Assembly: GCA_016704465.1 (NCBI GenBank)
Contig: JADJAD010000010.1
Span: forward strand, 186,001 to 250,000
Source of the DNA: Gemmatimonadota bacterium
GTDB lineage: Bacteria > Gemmatimonadota > Gemmatimonadetes > Gemmatimonadales > Gemmatimonadaceae
DNA: 64,000 nucleotides
Direction of reading: 5' to 3'
In this document: in pieces, positions 34,145 through 42,347 of the stretch
Layout: every line of letters starts with the position of its first letter
How positions within the stretch are numbered: position 1 is the stretch's first letter
The notes under the pieces: model-generated
The model's database searches: none
Seen by the model: only the letters and a program-made list of their open reading frames with translations
Told to the model about the DNA's origin: nothing
Made by a program: the position numbers and the translations under genes

Positions 34145-35929
34145 ATGTCCGAGCTCGAGACCGCAGGCATGTCGGTTGTGGAGAAGCGCAAGGCCCAGAA
34201 GGCCGAGCTGCGTCCCCTCGCGAACCGCCGCCCCGAACTGTACGACGAAGACGAGTACTCGTCTGCCGAATACGAGCAGATGATGGAGATGTACAACGGG
34301 ACGCTCGCGTCGATCGACGAGGGCGAAATCGTGAAGTCGCGCGTGCTGGAAATCCGCGACAACATGGTCGTCCTCGATATCGGCTTCAAGTCCGAAGGGA
34401 CGATCCCGCTGGAAGAGTTCAAGGACATGCCCGACCTCAAGGTAGGCGACGAGGTCGAAGTCCTGCTCGAACATCTCGAAGACCAGGAAGGGTCGGTCGT
34501 GCTTTCGAAGAAGAAAGCCGACTTCATGCGCGTGTGGGAGAAGATCCGCGTCGCGTACGAGACCGACGAACCGGTCGAGGGTACTCTCGTCAAGAAGATC
34601 AAGGGCGGCGTCGTGGTCGACCTCATGGGGGTCGATGCCTTCCTGCCGGGCTCGCAGATCGCGCTCCGTCGCGTGCCGAACATCGACGAGCTGCTCGGGC
34701 AGAAGTACGAGTTCAAGATCATCAAGCTCAACAAGCGCCGCCGCAACATCGTCGTCTCGCGCCGCGTGATCCTCGAGGCCGAGCGCGCCGGCAAGCGCGA
34801 GAAGCTGATGAAGGAGCTGCAGAAGGACCAGGTGCGGAAGGGCGTGGTCAAGAACATCACCGACTTCGGGGCCTTCATCGATCTCGGCGGTGTCGACGGC
34901 CTGCTGCACATCACCGACATGTCGTGGGGCCGCATCTCGCACCCGACCGAGATGGTCGCGATCGGCGCCGAGCTCGAGGTCAAGGTCCTGGACATCGACT
35001 GGGAGCGCGAGCGCATCTCGTTAGGCCTCAAGCAGCTGCAGCCGTATCCGTGGAAGGACGTCATCGAGAAGTACCCGGTCGGCACGCGCGTCGCCGGCAA
35101 GGTCGTCTCGATCACCAACTACGGCGCCTTCATCGAGCTCGAGCCGGGCATCGAAGGGCTGGTCCACATCAGCGAGATGAGCTGGACGCGCAACGTCCGC
35201 CATCCGTCCAAGATCGTCTCCATCGGCGAGTCGATCGAGGCCGTGGTGCTCAAGGTCGACCCGAACGAGGAGAAGATCTCGCTCGGCATGAAGCAGACGG
35301 AGCAGGATCCGTGGATGGTCCTCCCGCTCAAGTACCCGGTCGGGACGCGCCTGTCGGGCAAGGTGCGCAACCTCACGTCGTTCGGCGCCTTCGTCGAGAT
35401 CGAGCCGGGCATCGACGGCCTGATCCACATCTCCGACATGTCGTGGACCAAGCGCGTGCAGCATCCGTCAGAAGTGGTCAAGAAGGGCGACTCGGTCGAC
35501 GTCGTCATCCTGAACATCGACGCCGAGAACAAGCGCATCTCGCTCGGCCTCAAGCAGGCCAGTGAAGATCCGTGGCTGCGCATTGGTGAGACCTACCCGG
35601 TCGGCACCGAGCTCCGCGGGCGCGTCGTGCGCCTCATGGAGAAGGGCGTGGTCGTCGACATCCGCAACGACATCGAGGGCTTTGTCCCGATCTCGCACCT
35701 GCCGTCGGATACCGCCATCACCTCGCCGGCCGACATCTGCTGGGAAGGGATGAACCTCGACCTGCGCGTGGTCGAGGTCGACCCGATTCACCGCCGCATC
35801 GTCCTCTCCGTCACGGCGATCCCGGAAGAGCAGCCGCCGAAGCCTGAGACGCCGTCGAAGATCCACACCGAGGACGGCGACGTCGTCGGCGAGGAGATGC
35901 CTGCGGGCGACATGCCGCTCGACGACTAG
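34145..35929 (+). CDS. rpsA: 30S ribosomal protein S1
   Basis: 594 aa with six S1 (OB-fold) repeats: roughly residues 60-125 (GEIVKSRVLEIRDNMVVLDI), 140-205 (EGTLVKKIKGGVVVDLMG), 230-300 (VKNITDFGAFIDLGGVDGLL), 315-385 (VVSITNYGAFIELEPGIEGL), 400-470 (VRNLTSFGAFVEIEPGIDGL) and 490-560 (VVRLMEKGVVVDIRNDIEGF). Repeats 3-5 are the most alike and bind mRNA; 1-2 contact the 30S subunit. The C-terminal ~30 residues are acidic. The gene has its own promoter and ends in a strong hairpin. One CGTTAGGC lies at 35019-35026. Confidence 0.97.
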   Translation: MSELETAGMSVVEKRKAQKAELRPLANRRPELYDEDEYSSAEYEQMMEMYNGTLASIDEGEIVKSRVLEIRDNMVVLDIGFKSEGTIPLEEFKDMPDLKVGDEVEVLLEHLEDQEGSVVLSKKKADFMRVWEKIRVAYETDEPVEGTLVKKIKGGVVVDLMGVDAFLPGSQIALRRVPNIDELLGQKYEFKIIKLNKRRRNIVVSRRVILEAERAGKREKLMKELQKDQVRKGVVKNITDFGAFIDLGGVDGLLHITDMSWGRISHPTEMVAIGAELEVKVLDIDWERERISLGLKQLQPYPWKDVIEKYPVGTRVAGKVVSITNYGAFIELEPGIEGLVHISEMSWTRNVRHPSKIVSIGESIEAVVLKVDPNEEKISLGMKQTEQDPWMVLPLKYPVGTRLSGKVRNLTSFGAFVEIEPGIDGLIHISDMSWTKRVQHPSEVVKKGDSVDVVILNIDAENKRISLGLKQASEDPWLRIGETYPVGTELRGRVVRLMEKGVVVDIRNDIEGFVPISHLPSDTAITSPADICWEGMNLDLRVVEVDPIHRRIVLSVTAIPEEQPPKPETPSKIHTEDGDVVGEEMPAGDMPLDD

Positions 35930-36000
35930 GACACGGTAACCACCGGTGCGCCGGCGATAGAGCCGACACGCCGGACGACGCTCGGCACCTGAACGCTGAC

Positions 36001-36043
36001 CATCGACGCCCCCGAGAGCGGTATGCTCCCGGGGGCGTCGATG
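36001..36043 (+). terminator. Long hairpin after rpsA, T-less terminator
   Basis: CATCGACGCCCCCGAGAGC (36001-36019) pairs with GCTCCCGGGGGCGTCGATG (36025-36043) over 19 positions with one mismatch and a five-base loop GGTAT. No T-run follows. The next promoter's -35 begins three bases downstream, so the hairpin neatly insulates rpsA from the carboxylase gene. Confidence 0.85.
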
Positions 36044-36045
36044 CG

Positions 36046-36074
36046 TTGGCCCCTCTCGCGCCGACCGCTACCTT
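36046..36074 (+). promoter_or_regulatory. Promoter of the acyl-CoA carboxylase operon, leaderless spacing
   Basis: TTGGCC (36046-36051) and TACCTT (36069-36074) are 17 bases apart. ATG 36084 lies nine bases after the -10, and a second in-frame ATG at 36090, so the transcript would have almost no leader. No ribosome-binding site is present. Confidence 0.65.
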
Positions 36075-36083
36075 ACCGTCCCT

Positions 36084-37634
36084 ATGACCATGCGTGAAAA
36101 ACTCGAGCTCCTCGAGCGCCGGCGCGCCGAGTCCGAGCAGGGAGGCGGTGCTCGCCGGATTCAGGCCCAGCATGACAAGGGCAAGCTCTCAGCACGCGAA
36201 CGCCTCGACATCCTGCTCGACGACGGGTCGTTCGTGGAATACGACCGCTTCGTCACGCATCGTTCCACGGATTTCGGCTTGGACGCCCAACGTGTCTACG
36301 GCGACGGCGTGGTCACCGGTCATGGGCGGATCGAGGGGCGGCTGGTCTACGTCTTCTCCCAGGACTTCACGGTGCTCGGCGGCTCCCTGTCGGAGACCTT
36401 CGCCGAGAAAATCTGCAAGGTGATGGACCTGGCAGTGCGCAATGGCGCCCCCGTCGTTGGACTGAACGATTCCGGCGGCGCCCGCATCCAGGAGGGAGTC
36501 GTCTCGCTGGGCGGCTACGCCGACATCTTCCTGCGCAACACGCTTGCGTCGGGAGTCGTCCCGCAGATCTCGGCGATCCTCGGTCCCTGCGCCGGCGGGG
36601 CGGTGTACTCCCCGGCCATCACGGACTTCGTGTACATGGTGCGCGGGACGTCGTACATGTTCGTGACCGGCCCGAACGTGGTGAAGACCGTCACCCACGA
36701 AGACGTGACGATGGAGCAGCTGGGCGGCGCCGACACACACGCGGCCACGTCGGGCGTGGCCCACTTCGCCTGCGATTCCGAGCTGCAGTGCCTGCAGTCG
36801 ATTCGGGACCTCTTCCGCTACATCCCGCAGAACAACCTGGGCGATCCACCGCGTGGCAGCGGCCGCGATCCTCGGGACCGGCGCGACGAGGCGCTGCTCG
36901 ACGTCGTGCCCGATCATCCCGGCAAGCCGTACGACATGCACGACGTCATCTCGCGCGTGGTGGACGACGGCGAGTTCTACGAGGTCCACCGCGACTATGC
37001 CGCCAACATCGTCTGCGGCTTCGCACACCTCGGGGGCTTCAGCATCGGCATCGTCGCCAACCAGCCCGCGGTCCTCGCGGGCGTGCTGGACATCAATGCC
37101 TCGGTCAAGGCCGCGCGCTTCGTACGCTTCTGCGACGCCTTCAACATCCCGATCGTGACGTTCGAGGATGTGCCGGGATTCCTGCCGGGCCTGGCCCAGG
37201 AGCATGGCGGGATCATCCGTCACGGCGCCAAGCTGCTGTATGCCTATTGCGAGGCCACCGTTCCCAAGCTGACCGTGATCACGCGCAAGGCCTACGGCGG
37301 GGCGTACGACGTCATGAGTTCCAAGCACATTCGCGGCGACGTGAACCTCGCCTGGCCGACGGCGGAGATCGCCGTCATGGGACCGAAGGGGGCAGTCGAG
37401 ATCCTCTTCCGCAAGGAGATCGACGCCTCAGATGATCCGCAGCAGGTGACCGACGAGCGCGTGGCCGAATACACGGCGAAGTTTGCCAATCCGTATGTCG
37501 CCGCCTCGCGCGGATTCGTCGATGACATCATCGATCCCCGCGATACGCGCCCGCGCCTGATCGATGCGCTGGAGACGCTGCAGGGAAAGCGGGATAGAAA
37601 TCCGGCGAAGAAGCATGGCAACCTGCCGCTGTAA
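36084..37634 (+). CDS. pccB: Acyl-CoA (propionyl-CoA) carboxylase carboxyltransferase subunit
   Basis: 516 aa, PccB-like size. N-terminal KGKLSARERLDILLDDGSFV; crotonase-fold N-half with FSQDFTVLGGSLSETFAEKI (in part) and GLNDSGGARIQEGVVSLGGY (in part); central NNLGDPPRGSGRDPRDR; C-half with VPGFLPGLAQEHGGIIRHGA (in part) and RKAYGGAYDVMSSKHIRGDV (in part) forming the oxyanion holes. It transfers carboxyl from biotin to an acyl-CoA, most likely propionyl-CoA, giving methylmalonyl-CoA. Exact substrate is inferred. A separate accD at 62.9 kb supplies acetyl-CoA carboxylase. An inverted-repeat element separates it from the biotin carboxylase gene. Confidence 0.9.
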   Translation: MTMREKLELLERRRAESEQGGGARRIQAQHDKGKLSARERLDILLDDGSFVEYDRFVTHRSTDFGLDAQRVYGDGVVTGHGRIEGRLVYVFSQDFTVLGGSLSETFAEKICKVMDLAVRNGAPVVGLNDSGGARIQEGVVSLGGYADIFLRNTLASGVVPQISAILGPCAGGAVYSPAITDFVYMVRGTSYMFVTGPNVVKTVTHEDVTMEQLGGADTHAATSGVAHFACDSELQCLQSIRDLFRYIPQNNLGDPPRGSGRDPRDRRDEALLDVVPDHPGKPYDMHDVISRVVDDGEFYEVHRDYAANIVCGFAHLGGFSIGIVANQPAVLAGVLDINASVKAARFVRFCDAFNIPIVTFEDVPGFLPGLAQEHGGIIRHGAKLLYAYCEATVPKLTVITRKAYGGAYDVMSSKHIRGDVNLAWPTAEIAVMGPKGAVEILFRKEIDASDDPQQVTDERVAEYTAKFANPYVAASRGFVDDIIDPRDTRPRLIDALETLQGKRDRNPAKKHGNLPL

Positions 37635-37768
37635 GGGACGGGAGACGGGGGACGGGGACCGGGAGTGGCGCGCTGCGCGCGCCGTTACCTCGCACCCGAG
37701 TGCCCGCGCGCCACTCAACGCCCCGCTCGCTCCCCAACCCCGCGTCTCCCGTCCCCCGTCTCCCGTCC
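37635..37768. repeat. Palindromic GGGACGGGAGAC element, copy A
   Basis: The left arm, starting on the base after the pccB stop, reads GGGACGGGAGACGGGGGACG and onward (37635-37657). The right arm (37743-37768) is its inverted copy, CGTCTCCCGTCCCCCGTCTC and onward. Inside, AGTGGCGCGC (37664-37673) pairs with GCGCGCCACT (37706-37715). The element fills the whole gap and ends one base before the ATG of the biotin carboxylase gene, so it also forms that gene's leader. Confidence 0.9.
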
Positions 37769-37769
37769 G

Positions 37770-39299
37770 ATGTTCAACAAGCTCCTGATCGCCAACCGTG
37801 GCGAGATCGCCCTGCGCATCGTGCGCGCGTGCCAGGAACTCGGCGTGCGTTCGGTCGCGGTGTATTCCGACGCCGATGCGCAGGCGCCGCATGTGCGCGA
37901 GGCCGACGAGGCGGTGCACATCGGGCCCGCGCCGTCGAGCGAGAGCTACCTCAAGGGCGATCGCATCGTCGAGGTCGCGAAGCAGGTGGCCGCCGAAGCG
38001 ACCCATCCCGGCTACGGCTTCCTCTCCGAGCGGGAGTGGTTCGCGCGCCTGGTGCGGGACTCGGGGCTGGTCTTCATCGGTCCCCCGGCCGAGGCGATCG
38101 CCCGGATGGGGAGCAAGATCGCCGCACGCCAACTGGTCATTGCTGCCGGCGTTCCGGTGGTCCCCGGGACAACCGAACCGCTGCGCGACGCCGCGGAGGC
38201 GGCCGAGGTGGCCGAGCGCTTCGGCTATCCGGTCCTGCTCAAGGCGGCGGCGGGCGGGGGCGGGAAGGGGATGCGGGTCGTGCGCGAGGCCCGGGAGCTC
38301 GCCTCCTCGCTCGACGCGGCCCGACGCGAGGCGCTGAACGCCTTCGGCGACGACGCGGTCTACGTGGAGAAGTACATCGAGGGGCCGCGTCACGTCGAGA
38401 TCCAGGTCCTGGCCGACCAGCACGGGACCGTGCTCTCGTTAGGCGAGCGCGAGTGCTCGGTGCAGCGTCGGCACCAGAAGATGATCGAGGAGGCCCCGTC
38501 GGTGGCGGTGTCCCCCGACCTGCGGCGGCGCATGGGCGAGACGGCGGTCGCGGCCGCGCGGGCGGCCGGCTACGTCAATGCCGGGACGTGCGAGTTCCTG
38601 CTCGACAAGAATGGCGAGTTCTACTTCCTCGAGATGAACACGCGGTTGCAGGTGGAGCACCCGGTCACCGAGTTCGTCACCGGGATCGATATCGTGCAGT
38701 GGCAGATTCGGATCGCCGCCGGCGAGCGCCTCCCGTTTCCCGCCGACATGACGCCCCGCGGCTGGGCGATTGAGTGCCGCATCACCAGCGAAGACCCGGC
38801 CAACGGATTCCTTCCCAGCACCGGGCGCATCGAGTACCTGCACGTGCCGAGCGGTCCGGGCGTGCGCTGGGACGGCGGGGTGGCGGCGGGGACGACGGTC
38901 GGCCTGTCGTACGATCCGATGCTGGCCAAGCTCATCGTGTGGGGGGCGACGCGCGACGACGCCGTGGCGCGCATGCACCGCGCACTCACGGAATTGACGA
39001 TCGTCGGGGTCGAGACCTCGCGCGAGTTCCACCTGCGCGTGATGGAAGATGCAGACTTCCGGCGCGGCGATATCGAGATCCAGTGGCTGGAGCGGCGCCT
39101 TCCGGAGCTGATCGGGGCCTCGCCCGACGCCGCGCGGGTGCGGGCGGCGGCGATTGCTGCGGCATTGCTCGCCGATCGCGACCGGCACGCCAGGCGCGGG
39201 AATCCGGCCAGCGCGCCCGGCACAGACGCCACGCCGGGCGGCGGGCGAGGAGCCATGGATCCGTGGATCATCGCCGCGCGCCGCGACGGAGTGCGCTAG
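37770..39299 (+). CDS. accC: Biotin carboxylase subunit of acyl-CoA carboxylase
   Basis: 509 aa from ATG 37770. ATP-grasp enzyme that carboxylates biotin on BCCP. FNKLLIANRGEIALRIVRAC (in part) is the N-terminal domain; THPGYGFLSE, GPPAEAIARMGSK and KAAAGGGGKGMRVV form the ATP site; RHVEIQVLADQHG, ECSVQRRHQKMIEEAP, FLEMNTRLQVEHPVTE and ECRITSEDPANGFLPSTG are the conserved catalytic blocks. The C-terminal ~45 residues are a low-complexity extension with no BCCP, which is encoded separately at 40577. The start codon sits directly against the palindromic element. Confidence 0.93.
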   Translation: MFNKLLIANRGEIALRIVRACQELGVRSVAVYSDADAQAPHVREADEAVHIGPAPSSESYLKGDRIVEVAKQVAAEATHPGYGFLSEREWFARLVRDSGLVFIGPPAEAIARMGSKIAARQLVIAAGVPVVPGTTEPLRDAAEAAEVAERFGYPVLLKAAAGGGGKGMRVVREARELASSLDAARREALNAFGDDAVYVEKYIEGPRHVEIQVLADQHGTVLSLGERECSVQRRHQKMIEEAPSVAVSPDLRRRMGETAVAAARAAGYVNAGTCEFLLDKNGEFYFLEMNTRLQVEHPVTEFVTGIDIVQWQIRIAAGERLPFPADMTPRGWAIECRITSEDPANGFLPSTGRIEYLHVPSGPGVRWDGGVAAGTTVGLSYDPMLAKLIVWGATRDDAVARMHRALTELTIVGVETSREFHLRVMEDADFRRGDIEIQWLERRLPELIGASPDAARVRAAAIAAALLADRDRHARRGNPASAPGTDATPGGGRGAMDPWIIAARRDGVR

Positions 39300-39301
39300 G
39301 G

Positions 39302-40576
39302 ATGGTGGCAACCGCGCGCATCGAGTCGATCGCCGCTGGCGGGGCGGGGGTGTCGCGCGTCGACGGGCTGGTGGTCTTCACCCCCCGGACCGCTCCAGGG
39401 GACCTGGTCGAGCTCTCCTATGTCCAGCGCGACCGTCTGGGGCAGGGGCGACTGAAGCGCGTGCTCGAAGCGTCCAACCAGCGCGTGGAGCCGCGGTGTC
39501 GGCACTACGCGGGAGATCGTTGCGGCGGCTGTCAGCTGCAACACCTGGGCGCCGACGCCCAGCGCGATGCCAAGCGTCGCATCGTGGCCGATGCCTTCGT
39601 CCGCATCGGCAAGCGTCCCGTCGAGGTGCCGCCCGTCGTCCCGAGTCCGGTCCAGTGGGGGTATCGCAACAAGCTGACGCTCGCCCTGCGGTGGCGGGGG
39701 GGGGCGTGGCGCGGCGGGATGCACCGCTGGGACGATGTCGACGCCATCTTCGAGCTGGTGGAGTGCCCCATCACGCATCCGCGGGTCGTCGCCGGATGGC
39801 GCGGGGTGCTGCAGGACGGGCGGCTCCTCCCGCGGGCCCGCGAGCTGCGGGGGAGCGTGCGGCTCGCAGACGAGCAGCTGGCGTTGGTGATCGAAGGGGG
39901 GACGCACTGGCCGCACGCGCGCGAGTTTGCCGCGCTGCTCGTCGGGTTTAGCGCCGTGCGCTGGATCGACTCGGCGGGTCGCACCCACGACCTGATCGCC
40001 CACGACCTGATCGCCCACGACCGGATCGCCGTCGACCGACTCGCCCTCGCGTCGGCGCGCCCGATCGCGTCGTTCGAGCAGGTGAATCCTGCGGTCGCGG
40101 CGCTGCTGCACGCCGACGTCGTGGCGCGCATCCGGGCGCTGTCGCCGCGCACGGTCATCGACGCTTACGCGGGGGTCGGCGAGGTCTCGATCGCGTTGGC
40201 GGCCGGGGGGGCGCAGGTCACGGCGATCGAGTCGGATCCCGATGCGGCGGCACACGCCACCCGGGGCCTCGCACCGCCGTCGCGGGTGGTGTGCGCTCGC
40301 GTGGAGGACGTGCTGGCGGCCGCGCTGCCGGCGGACGCGGTCATCCTCAACCCGCCGCGCGCCGGGGTCGATGCGCGGGTCTGCGCGGTGCTCGAGTCGG
40401 CGATCGGGCAGCCCGACGGGCCCCGCGGCATTGTGTACGTCAGCTGCAATCCTGCGACGCTGGCCCGCGACGTGGCCCGACTCCCGTCGTATCGCGTGGC
40501 GGAGGTGCAGCCGTACGACATGTTTCCCCAGACGGCACACGTCGAGACGGTGTGCCTCCTCGTGCCGGAGCGCTGA
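39302..40576 (+). CDS. 23S rRNA/tRNA m5U methyltransferase (RlmD/TrmA family)
   Basis: 424 aa from ATG 39302. TRAM-like N-terminal domain (RIESIAAGGAGVSRVDGLVV), then a [4Fe-4S] cysteine set in CRHYAGDRCGGCQLQHL. The methyltransferase domain has DAYAGVGEVSIALAAGGAQV as the SAM loop, NPPRAGVDARV, and the catalytic cysteine in VSCNPATLARDVARL; the general base lies in HVETVCLLVPE. Which rRNA or tRNA uridine is modified cannot be decided. An in-frame 15-base repeat gives HDLIAHDLIAHDRIA at about residues 236-250. It lies two bases after the biotin carboxylase stop and directly before BCCP. Confidence 0.9.
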   Translation: MVATARIESIAAGGAGVSRVDGLVVFTPRTAPGDLVELSYVQRDRLGQGRLKRVLEASNQRVEPRCRHYAGDRCGGCQLQHLGADAQRDAKRRIVADAFVRIGKRPVEVPPVVPSPVQWGYRNKLTLALRWRGGAWRGGMHRWDDVDAIFELVECPITHPRVVAGWRGVLQDGRLLPRARELRGSVRLADEQLALVIEGGTHWPHAREFAALLVGFSAVRWIDSAGRTHDLIAHDLIAHDRIAVDRLALASARPIASFEQVNPAVAALLHADVVARIRALSPRTVIDAYAGVGEVSIALAAGGAQVTAIESDPDAAAHATRGLAPPSRVVCARVEDVLAAALPADAVILNPPRAGVDARVCAVLESAIGQPDGPRGIVYVSCNPATLARDVARLPSYRVAEVQPYDMFPQTAHVETVCLLVPER

Positions 40577-41086
40577 GTGAAATACATCGTAGACGTGAAT
40601 GGAGCGCGCCTCGAGGTCGAGGTTGAGGCGGACGGCGTCCGGGTGGATGGACACGTCGTCGACGCTCGGCTCACCGACGTCGAGGGGACACCGATCCACC
40701 TGGTGACGATCGGCAATGAGGTGCATCGGGTGGCCAGCCGCCGCGGCGACTCCCGCGGCCGGTACGCGCTCTGGATGGACGGCTATCGCTACGAGGTGGA
40801 AGCGCTCGACGAGCGCATGCGCGCCATTCGGGACCTCACTGCCGCCGATGCGGAGACGACCGGCCCCCGCCCGTTGGTCGCCCCGATGCCGGGGCTGATC
40901 GTGCGTGTCCACGCCGCGCCGGGCGACCGCGTCGAGGCGGGGCAGGGGCTGGTCGTCATGGAAGCGATGAAGATGGAGAATGAGCTGCGCACCCAGAGCG
41001 TCGGCGTCGTGCGCGCCGTGCATGTGAGCGCAGGGATGACCGTCGAGAAAGGGGCGCTCCTGGTGGAGTTCTCGCAGGAGGCCTAG
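40577..41086 (+). CDS. Biotin carboxyl carrier protein
   Basis: 169 aa from GTG 40577, on the base after the methyltransferase stop. The C-terminal ~75 residues are the biotinyl domain (PMPGLIVRVHAAPGDRVEAG, in part; VVMEAMKMENELRTQSVGVV in part), with the biotin-accepting Lys in EAMKMEN. The N-terminal ~90 residues are a beta-rich BT-like segment that probably contacts the carboxylase partner. With the carboxyltransferase and biotin carboxylase upstream it completes a three-polypeptide acyl-CoA carboxylase. A GC-rich hairpin follows at once. Confidence 0.93.
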   Translation: MKYIVDVNGARLEVEVEADGVRVDGHVVDARLTDVEGTPIHLVTIGNEVHRVASRRGDSRGRYALWMDGYRYEVEALDERMRAIRDLTAADAETTGPRPLVAPMPGLIVRVHAAPGDRVEAGQGLVVMEAMKMENELRTQSVGVVRAVHVSAGMTVEKGALLVEFSQEA

Positions 41087-41113
41087 CGCGCGCCCGGTCG
41101 ACTCGGGCGCGCG
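41087..41113 (+). terminator. GC hairpin directly after BCCP
   Basis: CGCGCGCCCG (41087-41096) pairs perfectly with CGGGCGCGCG (41104-41113) around GTCGACT, starting on the base after the stop codon. No T-run follows, as with the rpsA hairpin. It precedes the rplM promoter. Confidence 0.75.
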
Positions 41114-41149
41114 CGTGGGTTGGCCGGCAAGTTCGCGCCCGCCTCTCCG

Positions 41150-41178
41150 TTGACAGGCTCTAAGTGCCTATCTAGCTT
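41150..41178 (+). promoter_or_regulatory. Promoter of rplM-rpsI
   Basis: TTGACA (41150-41155, consensus) and TAGCTT (41173-41178) are 17 bases apart, the best-formed promoter in the window. The leader is about 80 bases. Confidence 0.82.
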
Positions 41179-41194
41179 GCGAGTCTGTCAAAAA

Positions 41195-41208
41195 GCGCCT
41201 TCAGGCGC
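41195..41208 (+). promoter_or_regulatory. Leader hairpin upstream of rplM
   Basis: GCGCC (41195-41199) and GGCGC (41204-41208) close a TTCA tetraloop about 10 bases after the expected transcription start. In other bacteria rplM-rpsI leaders are bound by L13 for feedback control. Position fits, but this small hairpin is not a recognised match to a known leader. Confidence 0.3.
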
Positions 41209-41264
41209 CGCATCAGGCCGCGTCTGGGGTCGGTGTGGGTCGTACTCGACATTCGTTCTCGAAC

Positions 41265-41711
41265 ATGAAGACTTTTTCCGCGACACCCAAGGACATCGAA
41301 CGCAAGTGGTTCATCGTCGATGCTGAGGGGATGGTACTGGGGCGTATGGCCTCCGAAATCGCGAAGATCCTTCGCGGTAAGCACAAGCCGATGTACACCC
41401 CGCATATGGACACCGGGGACAACGTCATCGTCATCAATGCGGCGAAGGTCAAGGTGACCGGACGCAAGGCGGAGCAGAAGCGCTACTTCCGCCACACCGG
41501 GTACATGGGCCACGAGAAGTACACGCCGTTCGCCAAGATGATCGCGACCCATCCGGAGCGCGTCATCGAGAAGGCGGTGCATGGCATGCTGCCCAAGTCG
41601 GCACTGGCGCGCCAGGTGCTGCGCCTCAAGCTGCGTGTGTATCCCGATGCGAACCACCCGCACGTCGCGCAACAGCCGACGGCGTTGACCTTCAACGACA
41701 AGAGTGAGTAG
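41265..41711 (+). CDS. rplM: 50S ribosomal protein L13
   Basis: 148 aa from ATG 41265 (MKTFSATPKDIERKWFIVDA in part), the family's normal start; an upstream in-frame start at 41235 would add 10 atypical residues. GRMASEIAKILRGKHKP, DTGDNVIVINAAKVKVTGRK (in part), YFRHTGYMG and HGMLPKSALARQVLRLKLRV (in part) are standard. L13 binds 23S rRNA early in 50S assembly. It is two bases ahead of rpsI. Confidence 0.98.
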   Translation: MKTFSATPKDIERKWFIVDAEGMVLGRMASEIAKILRGKHKPMYTPHMDTGDNVIVINAAKVKVTGRKAEQKRYFRHTGYMGHEKYTPFAKMIATHPERVIEKAVHGMLPKSALARQVLRLKLRVYPDANHPHVAQQPTALTFNDKSE

Positions 41712-41713
41712 GG

Positions 41714-42109
41714 ATGGCTGAGAACGCGCAGACGCACGCTGTCGGACGCCGCAAGGAAGCGGTGTGCCGCGTGTACGTGAAGGCCGGATCGGGCAAGTGG
41801 GACATCAACGGTCGCACCCTCGGAGATTATTTCCCGCGCCCGACCCTGGTGACGTCCATTCAGCAGCCGTTCACGGCGACCGACATGCTCGGCCGCTTCG
41901 ACGTGACGGCGCACGTGGAAGGTGGTGGGCAGACCGGGCAGGCCGGGGCGCTGCGCCTCGCCGTGGCCCGTGCGCTCGTCGACATGGATGAGGCGCACCG
42001 CCGCAAGCTGCGCGATCTCGGACTGCTCACGCGCGACGCGCGCGCAGTGGAACGCAAGAAGCCGGGCCGCCCCAAAGCTCGCAAGCGGTTCCAGTTCTCG
42101 AAGAGGTAG
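41714..42109 (+). CDS. rpsI: 30S ribosomal protein S9
   Basis: 131 aa. AVGRRKEAVCRVYVKAGSGK (in part), the GQAGALRLAVARAL helix, and the C-terminal RDARAVERKKPGRPKARKRF (in part) ending KR, which reaches the P-site tRNA. It follows rplM and is followed by a palindromic repeat element. Confidence 0.98.
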   Translation: MAENAQTHAVGRRKEAVCRVYVKAGSGKWDINGRTLGDYFPRPTLVTSIQQPFTATDMLGRFDVTAHVEGGGQTGQAGALRLAVARALVDMDEAHRRKLRDLGLLTRDARAVERKKPGRPKARKRFQFSKR

Positions 42110-42114
42110 TAACC

Positions 42115-42242
42115 AGACGGGGGACGGGAGACGGGGGACGGGAGTGCTGGCGCGCGGGGCGCGCCAGCGGGACTCCCACCCGTGCGAGGGACTCGCGAGC
42201 CGCGAAGCGCGGCGAGCACTCCCGTCCCCCGTCTGTCGTCCC
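42115..42242. repeat. Palindromic GGGACGGGAGAC element, copy B
   Basis: The left arm AGACGGGGGACGGGAGACGG and onward (42115-42145) starts six bases after rpsI; the inverted right arm ACTCCCGTCCCCCGTCTGTC and onward ends at 42242. Inside lie a hairpin TGGCGCGC/GCGCGCCA and an AGTGCT/AGCACT pair. It shares its arms with copy A; the centres differ apart from short GC palindromes. It could act as a terminator for rplM-rpsI. Confidence 0.9.
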
Positions 42243-42347
42243 ATCATTTCTCACTCTCCCTGAGTTCCCGCGGGTGCCGGCGCTGCCGGTCGTAGGGAAC
42301 GACGACGGGAGAGGAAGAGCAACCCTAACGTTTCACACGAGCACTCC

